This document shows, one piece after another, positions 41,440-48,923 of a DNA stretch of 54,976 nucleotides. The notes beneath the pieces were generated by a model that was given only the letters and a program-made list of their open reading frames with translations, had not been told where the DNA came from and did not search any database. This DNA is from Caldilineaceae bacterium (GTDB lineage Bacteria > Chloroflexota > Anaerolineae > Caldilineales > Caldilineaceae): assembly GCA_019637695.1 (NCBI GenBank), contig JAHBVG010000040.1:1-54976 (forward strand), in the 5' to 3' direction. Numbering within the stretch: position 1 is the stretch's first letter; each line of letters opens with the position of its first letter. The position numbers and the translations under genes are program-made.

Positions 41440-43158
41440 ATGGCCCGCAATCGTCTCTTTAGCGCCGAACAGCCGCTTGAACGCTCCTTTACCTGGGGCG
41501 ACGCGTTGATCCTGGCTACCCTGGCAATTGCTCTCTACCTGGGCGCGCGCCTGGCAATGGACGCGCCTGACGCCATTCGCGGGCCAGAAATAAAGTTGAC
41601 CGTATCGGCGCTGCCTTGGTACGCGCTCCTCTCTCTAGGCCGGATGCTGGTCGCCTACACACTCTCACTCCTATTTACGCTGATCTATGGCCGGATTGCC
41701 GCTTACAACCGTCGCGCCGAGCAAGTCATGATCCCGCTGCTCGATGTGCTGCAAAGCGTCCCCATTCTTTCATTTTTACCTGTGGTCTTGCTGAGTCTGA
41801 GCGCAATTCTGCCCGAGGGCATCGCCGTCGAACTGGCCGCTATTGTATTGATCTTTACCAGCCAGGTCTGGCATCTGACCTTTGCCTGGTATCAGTCACT
41901 GACCACCATTCCTAACGAACTGCGCGAGGCCAGCGCCATCTTCCGTTTTGGCGGGTGGATGCAGTTCAGGACGATGGAGCTTCCTTTTGCTGCTATCAGC
42001 CTGATCTGGAACAGTATTATGAGCTGGGCAGGCGGCTGGTTCTTTTTGATGGCGGCGGAAATTTTCACAGTAGGGCAGCGAGATTTTCGGCTGCCCGGGT
42101 TGGGCGCCTACTTGCAGGAAGCAGCCAATCAGGGAAACCAGGTCGCCATCGCCTGGGGATTGCTCACCCTGCTGATCGTGATTGTCAGCATGGATCAACT
42201 GATCTGGCGTCCGCTGCTGGCCTGGGCGGATCGCTTCAAGATAGAGACTGTGGAAGAGAAAGAATCTACCTCATCATGGTTCTACAATCTCCTGCGCAAT
42301 GCACGGCTGATCGCCTGGCTCGATCATCACATTGGTAGCCCGCTTCAGGAGTGGATCGACGGGTGGTTGACGCGGCAGACGGCAGTGCGGCCGCCGGATC
42401 AGGGCCGGGGGTGGAGCGCGACGATTTCCTACCTTTTTCTGATCGGATGGGGTGCGGGACTGCTCTATGGTCTTTACCGGGCTATGGAAATGCTGTTGCG
42501 TGTCTCGGCAGCGCAATGGATCGAGATAGGCGTGAGTGTGGGCGCGACTTTGCTACGGGTCATCGTTGCGTTGCTCATCGCCCTGGCATGGACCATTCCG
42601 CTGGGCGTGTTGATCGGGACAAAACCGCGCTGGGCGGCGATCTTTCAACCATTGGCGCAGATCCTGGCTTCAATTCCAGCAACAGCCCTCTTCCCAATCT
42701 TTTTGGTCTTTCTGTTGAGGATCCCTGCCGGGCTCGATGTGGCCGCTGTCGTCTTGATGCTCACCGGCACCCAATGGTATCTGCTCTTCAACGTGATCGC
42801 CGGGGCCAGCGCGATTCCACAGGATCTCAAGTACACGTCCTCGCTGTTGCAGTTAAAGCGAGGGGAACGGTGGCGCACGCTGATCTTGCCCTCGCTCTTT
42901 CCATATTTGATCACAGGGGCGATCACGGCCAGCGGCGGCGCATGGAATGCCAGCATTGTGGCGGAACATGTGGAGTTTGCCGGCGAGAATTACAGGACCA
43001 TCGGTATTGGCGCGCTGATTGCCAACGCCACGGCCATCGGGGACTATCCGCTCTTGTTAGCCGGAACCATGACCATGATCCTGTCTGTTGTCCTGATCAA
43101 TCGGCTGATCTGGCGACGACTTTATCGGCTCGCCGAAGATCGTTACCGAATGGAGTAA
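41440..43158 (+). CDS. NitT/TauT-like ABC permease, two fused domains
   Basis: 572 residues containing two complete binding-protein-dependent permease domains (about 1-270 and 320-572). Each has an EAA coupling segment (ELREASAIFRFGGWMQFRTMELP and DLKYTSSLLQLKRGERWRTLILP). Normally such permeases are single-domain homodimers; here one chain forms the channel. It is followed 3 bases later by its ATPase. No substrate-binding protein is encoded nearby, so either one is encoded elsewhere or the system works differently. Confidence 0.88.
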   Translation: MARNRLFSAEQPLERSFTWGDALILATLAIALYLGARLAMDAPDAIRGPEIKLTVSALPWYALLSLGRMLVAYTLSLLFTLIYGRIAAYNRRAEQVMIPLLDVLQSVPILSFLPVVLLSLSAILPEGIAVELAAIVLIFTSQVWHLTFAWYQSLTTIPNELREASAIFRFGGWMQFRTMELPFAAISLIWNSIMSWAGGWFFLMAAEIFTVGQRDFRLPGLGAYLQEAANQGNQVAIAWGLLTLLIVIVSMDQLIWRPLLAWADRFKIETVEEKESTSSWFYNLLRNARLIAWLDHHIGSPLQEWIDGWLTRQTAVRPPDQGRGWSATISYLFLIGWGAGLLYGLYRAMEMLLRVSAAQWIEIGVSVGATLLRVIVALLIALAWTIPLGVLIGTKPRWAAIFQPLAQILASIPATALFPIFLVFLLRIPAGLDVAAVVLMLTGTQWYLLFNVIAGASAIPQDLKYTSSLLQLKRGERWRTLILPSLFPYLITGAITASGGAWNASIVAEHVEFAGENYRTIGIGALIANATAIGDYPLLLAGTMTMILSVVLINRLIWRRLYRLAEDRYRME

Positions 43159-43161
43159 CCT

Positions 43162-44469
43162 ATGAATCAGGTACAACCAGGGCAGCCCCTGTTGCAGGTG
43201 GAAAATGTCAGCCAGATCTACGGCAGCGGTGCGCGCCAGTTTGTTGCCATTCAGAAGATCAACTTGAGCATCGATGAAGGGCTCTACGTTGCCCTGTTGG
43301 GGCCTTCCGGCTGCGGCAAGAGTACGCTGCTGCGCATCATTACCGGGTTGCAACAGGCCACCGAAGGGAAGATCCTCTATCGCGGCGAACCGCTGCGCGG
43401 CGTCAACCCGCACGCGACCATCGTCTTCCAAACCTTCGCCCTCTTCCCCTGGCTGACCGTGCAGGACAATGTGGAAGTTGCGCTCAAAGCCAAAGGCATA
43501 CCCGCCAATCTGCGCACGCCTCGCGCCATCGACGCATTGGATCGAGTAGGGTTGGACGGATTCGAGACGGCCTACCCTCGCGAACTCTCCGGTGGAATGC
43601 GCCAAAAGGTCGGCTTTGCCCGCGCCATTGTCACCGAACCGGAATTGCTCTGCCTGGATGAACCTTTCTCCGCGCTGGACGTACTCAGCGCGGAGACACT
43701 GCGCGGGGAATTGATGGAACTCTGGCTCGAAGGCAAGATCCCGACCAAAGCGATCCTGATGGTCAGCCACAACATTGAAGAAGCCGTCTTTATGGCCGAC
43801 CATATTGTGATCATGGATAAGAATCCTGGGCGTATTGTTTCCCGGCTCAACGTCGATCTTCCCCATCCGCGCGCCCGCAAATCCGCCGAATTTCAGGCCA
43901 TTGTCGATCAGGTCTACGCCGCGCTGGCCGGCCAGACCCAACCCGAGCATGTGGAATTGGGGACGCCGCCAGGCGAGCCAGGCTTCACGCGCCATCTGCC
44001 CCACATCGCCATCATCGATCTAGCAGCGCTACTCGAATTTCTGACCAGTATGCTGAAAGGTCGAGCTGATATCTTCCGGCTTCCAGACGAGCTTGGGGTA
44101 AATTCTGACCATCTGCTCCGGTTGACCGAGGCGGCTGAGTTGTTGGGTTTTGCCACCATTACCAAAGGAGATATTGCCCTCACGCCGCTGGGCGAGACCT
44201 TTGCCGAAGCCAGTATCCTCGCCCGTAAGGAGATCTTCGCTACCCGCATCCACCGTCTGCCCATCGTGCGCTGGCTCCTCAATCTGTTGGCGGCTTCGGA
44301 GCAACACCGGATTGGCTATGGGGTGGTGAAGGCAGCCCTGGAATTGGAGTTCCCGGCGCAAGAAGCTGAACGGCAGATCGACACCTTGATTGATTGGGGA
44401 CGCTACGCCGAGATCCTGGCCTACGATGACGACAGCGAAATTATCTATCGCGAACCTGTACCACAATGA
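43162..44469 (+). CDS. NitT/TauT-like ATPase with AAA-associated C-terminal domain
   Basis: 435 residues. Walker A GPSGCGKST is at 47-55, signature LSGGMRQK, Walker B LLCLDEPFSALD and switch MVSHN. The extra C-terminal part (about 285-435) matches the AAA_assoc_C type (LLEFLTSMLKGRADIFRLPDELG...TPLGETFAEA), a winged-helix-like regulatory domain. It is encoded right behind the fused permease, so the pair is a complete membrane complex. The ligand is unknown. It is convergent with the enolase-superfamily gene. Confidence 0.9.
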   Translation: MNQVQPGQPLLQVENVSQIYGSGARQFVAIQKINLSIDEGLYVALLGPSGCGKSTLLRIITGLQQATEGKILYRGEPLRGVNPHATIVFQTFALFPWLTVQDNVEVALKAKGIPANLRTPRAIDALDRVGLDGFETAYPRELSGGMRQKVGFARAIVTEPELLCLDEPFSALDVLSAETLRGELMELWLEGKIPTKAILMVSHNIEEAVFMADHIVIMDKNPGRIVSRLNVDLPHPRARKSAEFQAIVDQVYAALAGQTQPEHVELGTPPGEPGFTRHLPHIAIIDLAALLEFLTSMLKGRADIFRLPDELGVNSDHLLRLTEAAELLGFATITKGDIALTPLGETFAEASILARKEIFATRIHRLPIVRWLLNLLAASEQHRIGYGVVKAALELEFPAQEAERQIDTLIDWGRYAEILAYDDDSEIIYREPVPQ

Positions 44470-44505
44470 GCGCACCCGCCGAAATCCGCGCGTATCATTG
44501 CCAGA

Positions 44506-45684
44506 TCACCAATCCAGGATCGCGCCGTCGTGGGCGCGCACAGTGGTGGCGTGGATCACCTCCTGTTGGAAGGGATGGCGTGCGGCCGCTTCCTCGTTGA
44601 CTTCGATGCCGAGACCGGGCGCATCCGTGGGCAGCCAGTAGCCATCTTTGGTTTCGAGCGAATGTTGCACGACTTCCCAGCGCCAGGGAACGTCCGCCAG
44701 CATGTCCTCTTGGATGAGGAAGTTAGGCGTACTCAGGGCAAAATGGAGCGCGGCGGCGTTGGCGACCGGTCCCAGCGGGTTGTGGGGGGCGACGCCCATG
44801 TAATAGGTTTCGGCCATGGCGGCGATCTTTTTGGCTTCCCACAAGCCGCCGCAATGGCAGAGATCCGGCTGGATCACATGGCAGGCGCCCTTTTCGAAAA
44901 TCTCGCGGAAGCCGAAACGGGTCACCAATCGTTCGCCCGTGGCAATGGGGACGGGGCTGTTCTTACAGAGCGCGGCCAGCACGTCCACATTTTCCGGCGG
45001 CACCGGCTCCTCAATGAAAAAGGGCTTGTACGGCGCGAGGATGCGGCAGAACTCCAGCGCATTGGCGGGGAAGTGGCGACCGTGGCAGTCGAGCATAATG
45101 TCGATCTTTGTGCCCACGGCCTCGCGCAGCGCCGCCATCGTCCGCTCGGCGTAGTCGTAGGCTTCGATGCTGTTGAGGCTTTCGGTGGGCGGCGTCAGTA
45201 GCACTTTGATCGCCGTGTATCCCTTTTCAATCACCGACAGCGCGCGGTCCACAAAGATCTGCGGATCATCGGAGTATTGCGATTCGTAGACAGCGCGCAT
45301 GTCGCCGCCGCCCAAATGGGTGTACATGCGCACGCGGTCACGGACCCGTCCACCCAGCAGCCGATAAACGGGCAGCCCCACAGCTTTGCCGGCGATGTCC
45401 CACAGTGCCTGCTCAATGCCGCTGATGGCCGACATGCCGATCACGCCCAGCCGCCAAAAGGATTGGCGGTACATTTTTTGGTAAAGATGCTCAATGCGGC
45501 TGGGATCTTCGCCGAGCAGCATGGGCGCGAAGTCCTCCACAGCGCCCACCACGGCGCGGGTCTTCCACTCTAGCGACGCTTCTCCCCAGCCGTAGAGACC
45601 CGGCTCATCCGTCTCGACTTTGACGAAAACCCAATTGCGCATCTCGGCGTTGACGACGACAGTTTTCACAGCGGTGATCTTCAT
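44506..45684 (-). CDS. Mandelate racemase/muconate lactonising-type acid sugar dehydratase
   Basis: 392 residues. Metal ligands D199, E225 and E251, with H201 and H301 in DCHGRH and APHNPLGP. This spacing (26, 26, +2, +50) fits the D-galactonate dehydratase group of the enolase superfamily. The likely reaction is loss of water from an aldonic acid to a 2-keto-3-deoxy acid. I choose ATG 45684 (AAGGAC upstream); the longer open frame is only the translated repeat at 45714-45910. The upstream genes on this strand are an isomerase and an AraC regulator. Confidence 0.85.
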   Translation of the reverse strand: MKITAVKTVVVNAEMRNWVFVKVETDEPGLYGWGEASLEWKTRAVVGAVEDFAPMLLGEDPSRIEHLYQKMYRQSFWRLGVIGMSAISGIEQALWDIAGKAVGLPVYRLLGGRVRDRVRMYTHLGGGDMRAVYESQYSDDPQIFVDRALSVIEKGYTAIKVLLTPPTESLNSIEAYDYAERTMAALREAVGTKIDIMLDCHGRHFPANALEFCRILAPYKPFFIEEPVPPENVDVLAALCKNSPVPIATGERLVTRFGFREIFEKGACHVIQPDLCHCGGLWEAKKIAAMAETYYMGVAPHNPLGPVANAAALHFALSTPNFLIQEDMLADVPWRWEVVQHSLETKDGYWLPTDAPGLGIEVNEEAAARHPFQQEVIHATTVRAHDGAILDW

Positions 45685-45713
45685 AGACAAGTCCTTTGCT
45701 GAAATGAGCGCGA

Positions 45714-45910
45714 TTTTAACGCAGAGGCGCGGAGAGGCAGAGGCGCAGAGGGGGAGAAACTTTAACACAAAGAGGCAAAGGTGCGAAGAAAGAGGGAAGA
45801 AGAGAGGAAGAGTGTCTCTTCTTCTCTTTGTCTCTTCTTCTCTTTGCACCTTTGCAACTTTGCGTTGAATCCTTTCTCTGCGCCTCTGCGTTAAATTATG
45901 CCTCTGCGTT
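45714..45910. repeat. Large nested repeat hairpin (CTCTGCG / CTTTGC units)
   Basis: The outer arms AACGCAGAGGCGCGGAG... (45718-45752) and ...CTCTGCGCCTCTGCGTTAA (45873-45894) pair. The inner arms ACACAAAGAGGCAAAGGTGC and GCACCTTTGCAACTTTGCGTT pair, around AAGAAG/CTTCTT runs. The 11-mer GCCTCTGCGTT occurs twice, 18 bp apart (45882-45892 and 45900-45910); the second copy codes for the last residues of the isomerase. Same family as 887-1040. Confidence 0.8.
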
Positions 45911-46714
45911 GATGACACCTCGTAGATAGTCGACGCTTTCTTCTGCCCATGCTCGTTCTTTGGCGATGGTGGCGTCGAGACTTTCGGCGGGCGGCGGCCA
46001 TAGTTCGAGGATGGCGTTGAAGTCGCGCCCGTGTCTGCCCACTTCGCGCAGCAGCCAGGGCACGTCGAGATTCCCGCGTCCGGCGGGGCGGCCTTCGACG
46101 GTGAAGCCCATGTTGTGATCCGCCCGGCGCACGGCGAAATCCTTAATATGCAGGTTTACCGTCCACGGTCCCAGCCGCTCCACCACCAGCGCGGGACCTT
46201 CTAATGCGCCGAAGGAGTTGACGGTATCCAGGCAGATGCCCACGTGGGCGCTGTTTAGCGTCCGCATAATGTGGATGAGCGCATCGGTGGCGAAGCGGTC
46301 GTGGTTCTCAATAGCGAGGATCACATCCGCAGTCGCGAATTCGGGCAGAAGCGGACGCAGCCGGGCGATGACCTCATCCGGCGAAGGATGATCGTCGCGC
46401 GTGTCCACGACGACGCGCAGGATGGACGAACCGAAATAGCGCGCCAGCTCCAAATAGCGGCGCAGGTGATCCGCCCCAATGCCGCGCGTCCCCACTTCGA
46501 TCTGGATTGCCTGCGCGTCGGCCTGGGCGCGCAGCCGGGCGAGATCCGCTTCGGTCAGTTGATCCAAAGGGAGGTTGTCCGCAATCTGCACCACGCCTAC
46601 CTTCAATTCATGGGCAAGATCCAATAGATCAAAGGTGTTCATAGGGGCAGTGGGCGGGTATCCGGGCGCGCCGATGGCCCAGGCAAAGGTGTAGCTACTA
46701 ACGCCTAATTTCAT
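45896..46714 (-). CDS. Sugar phosphate isomerase/epimerase (xylose isomerase-like TIM barrel)
   Basis: 272 residues in the AP-endonuclease-2/xylose-isomerase-like fold. It opens with MKLGVSSYTF. The metal-site strands DVILAIENHDRF, VGICLDTVNSFG, TVNLHIKDFAV and FNAILELWPPP supply the usual Glu, Asp, His and Glu ligands. ATG 46714 overlaps the end of the AraC gene by 17 bases. Its own last codons (AAC GCA GAG GCA TAA) are part of the repeat that follows. Substrate unknown. Confidence 0.85.
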   Translation of the reverse strand: MKLGVSSYTFAWAIGAPGYPPTAPMNTFDLLDLAHELKVGVVQIADNLPLDQLTEADLARLRAQADAQAIQIEVGTRGIGADHLRRYLELARYFGSSILRVVVDTRDDHPSPDEVIARLRPLLPEFATADVILAIENHDRFATDALIHIMRTLNSAHVGICLDTVNSFGALEGPALVVERLGPWTVNLHIKDFAVRRADHNMGFTVEGRPAGRGNLDVPWLLREVGRHGRDFNAILELWPPPAESLDATIAKERAWAEESVDYLRGVINAEA

Positions 46715-47675
46715 CGGATGAATCCTCGATCTCGGTAGATGGATGGTGGTCGATCCCCGCCAGACCGGCCCGGCGCAGGGTGCGGAACTTGCGTGGGGCA
46801 TGACCGGTGATCTGTTTGAAGATGCGCGAGAAGTAGTGCGGATCGCCGTAACCGAGGAAATGACTAATCTCGTTGACCTTCATTTCGGTATTGTCGAGCA
46901 ATTCACAGGCGCGCTCAATTTTCAAACAGATAAAATAATGCATAGGTGTGGTGTCGATCTCCTGGCGAAAGAGGCGATGGAGATGGGAGGCGGACAGGTT
47001 CACCTCACGCGCCATCTCTTCCAATTGCAGAGGACAGGTGATGTTCTCGTGCATCAGGCGGATAACCCGCTCTACCACAGATTCCTCGGCGGCGTCCTCA
47101 GTAGGGGGATCGTCCACCGTGGCATTGATCAACGCCAGCGTACTCAGGATCTGGCGCAGGTACGCGCACGCCTTGAGCAGATGAAGCAGCGATCCTTCGC
47201 TCAGAGCGCCCACGGCCAGCAGGGAGAGCATGGCGTTAAAGTGACGCGTCAGGTTAGGAATGGTATCCCCGCGCAGGGAGATGATCGGCGATTGGGCCGA
47301 TACGCCGATCAGTTCGACAAAGGCGGCAGCCTGATGACCGTTGAAGTGCGCCCAGTGGATCGTCCACGGATCGCGGTGGTCGGCGCCATAGCCGTGGGCA
47401 TGCCCCGTCAAGACAAAGCAGAGATCGTGCGGGCCGATTGGGTAAGTTTGCGATCCAATGCGCAGCCAGCCGCGACCCTCTACACAATAGAGCATGATAT
47501 ATTCGTCAATTGTCTCGCGTTCAAAGTGATGGCCCAGTCCACGCGTGATCTGCCCTGTCGCCCGTACGTAAAGCGACGCCAGCAAAGGATGGCTGCGCGC
47601 CTGCCGCAACATGGCCGGGGAAATCGTCTGGGCTTTGCGATTGAGTCGCCAATCGACAAAATGACCGCTGTGCAT
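46698..47675 (-). CDS. AraC family transcriptional regulator
   Basis: 325 residues. The N-terminal cupin-like sensor (about 40-170) contains EYIMLYCVEGRGWLRIGSQTYPIGPHDLCFV and AHGYGADHRDPWTIHWAHF. The C-terminal double HTH (about 215-305) contains LQLEEMAREVNLSASHLHRLFRQE and VNEISHFLGYGDPHYFSRIFKQITG. ATG 47675 has AAAGGAT upstream. It is divergent from the dioxygenase gene (180-bp gap), so it probably controls both directions in response to a sugar. Confidence 0.92.
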   Translation of the reverse strand: MHSGHFVDWRLNRKAQTISPAMLRQARSHPLLASLYVRATGQITRGLGHHFERETIDEYIMLYCVEGRGWLRIGSQTYPIGPHDLCFVLTGHAHGYGADHRDPWTIHWAHFNGHQAAAFVELIGVSAQSPIISLRGDTIPNLTRHFNAMLSLLAVGALSEGSLLHLLKACAYLRQILSTLALINATVDDPPTEDAAEESVVERVIRLMHENITCPLQLEEMAREVNLSASHLHRLFRQEIDTTPMHYFICLKIERACELLDNTEMKVNEISHFLGYGDPHYFSRIFKQITGHAPRKFRTLRRAGLAGIDHHPSTEIEDSSDEIRR

Positions 47676-47778
47676 GGATCTATCCTTTGCAGACAGGATA
47701 ATGAAATTTATGGCGATAAAAATGCCCAAATTACTCGTATCCTGCGAGGATTGTACACGAATTTGATGAGATGGTCCA

Positions 47779-47807
47779 TTCACAGTGGAATATGAATCCT
47801 CTACACT
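47779..47807 (+). promoter_or_regulatory. Predicted promoter of the dioxygenase gene
   Basis: TTCACA at 47779-47784, a 17-bp spacer, and TACACT at 47802-47807. It lies about 50 bp before the start codon, in the AraC divergent region where an activator site would fit upstream. No half-site was assigned. Confidence 0.45.
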
Positions 47808-47855
47808 AAAAGCATTGCACACTTTTTTACTTCAATATGGATAGGAGCAGAGCAG

Positions 47856-48725
47856 ATGACGCAGGCAGCCACGACTGATCTCATCTTCGACAACGGCGAG
47901 GCCGACGAGTACGCCCCCAACCTCTATCACTATGACGGGATCGCCAGCGGGATAGCAACATTGGATAGCATCGGCGACGACGAGGTCGATCTCTTTTACG
48001 AACAAGGCTATTTGGCGGTCGAGCAAGCATTTACACAGCAAGAGGTGAGCGACGCCTTGGATGGCCTGCTCCACCTGCTTTCGGGCCAGGTTGCCGACTT
48101 CAAGGGCGTCATGTACGAGAAGGCAGCGGCGGGCGTCAAGGTCGCGGATCTGACCCCCGAAGAGAAACAGGACTATGTGCGCAAGTTCATGTGGTTCGTC
48201 AACTATGATCAGCGGCTGTACGACATGGCCCACCACCCCAAACTGCTAGGCGTCATCGAGCGGATCATGGGCGAAGCGCCGATCCTCTTCCAGGACATGG
48301 GGCTGTTGAAACCGCCCCGCTTTGGCCGCGAGAAGCCCTGGCATCAGGATCACGCCTACTTTGAATTGCCCCTGGAGGCGCGTGTAGTCGGCTGCTGGAT
48401 CGCACTGGACGAAGCCACCACCGACAACGGCTGCATGATCATCATCCCCGGCAGCCACCGCCAGGGACCGGTTGTCCACTTTAAGCGCCGCGACTGGCAG
48501 ATCTGCGATACCCACGTCAAGAACCAGGGCGCGGTGGCCGTCCCCTTGAAACCAGGCGGCTGTCTTCTCTTCAGCAGTTTGATCCACCACGGCACGCCCA
48601 CCAACCGATCCACCCTGCGCCGCCGCGCCGTACAGTTCCACTATCGACCGGCCAGCGCGCCCAAGACCAGTCAGGAAGAGCGCCTGGCCGTCTTCGGTGA
48701 AGAAGGCAAAGACGTTACCTGCTAG
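47856..48725 (+). CDS. Phytanoyl-CoA dioxygenase (PhyH) family protein
   Basis: 289 residues. Fe(II) ligands H163, D165 (WHQDHAYF) and H245 (LIHHGTP). 2-oxoglutarate-anchoring arginines lie near 251-257 (RSTLRRRAV). PhyH enzymes hydroxylate small molecules with 2-oxoglutarate and O2, so the host has at least microaerobic metabolism if this is active. AGGAG lies before the ATG. It is divergent from araC and precedes the second binding-protein gene. Substrate unknown. Confidence 0.9.
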   Translation: MTQAATTDLIFDNGEADEYAPNLYHYDGIASGIATLDSIGDDEVDLFYEQGYLAVEQAFTQQEVSDALDGLLHLLSGQVADFKGVMYEKAAAGVKVADLTPEEKQDYVRKFMWFVNYDQRLYDMAHHPKLLGVIERIMGEAPILFQDMGLLKPPRFGREKPWHQDHAYFELPLEARVVGCWIALDEATTDNGCMIIIPGSHRQGPVVHFKRRDWQICDTHVKNQGAVAVPLKPGGCLLFSSLIHHGTPTNRSTLRRRAVQFHYRPASAPKTSQEERLAVFGEEGKDVTC

Positions 48726-48769
48726 ACACAGCACAGACTCGTGTTTCTTGATGCACAAGATAGAGGATC

Positions 48770-48809
48770 GATCACAGATTGCAAAAGGCTATCTGCGAAA
48801 TCTGTGATC
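48770..48809. repeat. Small hairpin with GATCACAGATT arms
   Basis: Arms 48770-48780 and 48799-48809 are exact reverse complements. The motif resembles the CACAGAT units at 831-862. It could terminate the dioxygenase transcript. Confidence 0.6.
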
Positions 48810-48923
48810 CATCTCTATCGCCAGGTTCAGTTTCACCTCCCCGCTTCCTCTCGCTGGAACACCCCAATTCCGGCGAACCATTTTCATTCGCGATAACAAT
48901 TGATGACCCAAGGAGAAACGAAG

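Noticed and set aside
45685..45918. N-terminal extension of the dehydratase (about 78 residues)
   Set aside because: It is the translated repeat region at 45714-45910; the conserved MKITAVKT start at 45684 has its own ribosome site.
46743..47795. 350-codon plus-strand ORF opposite araC
   Set aside because: The minus strand encodes a clear AraC HTH pair; the plus-strand translation has no family pattern.
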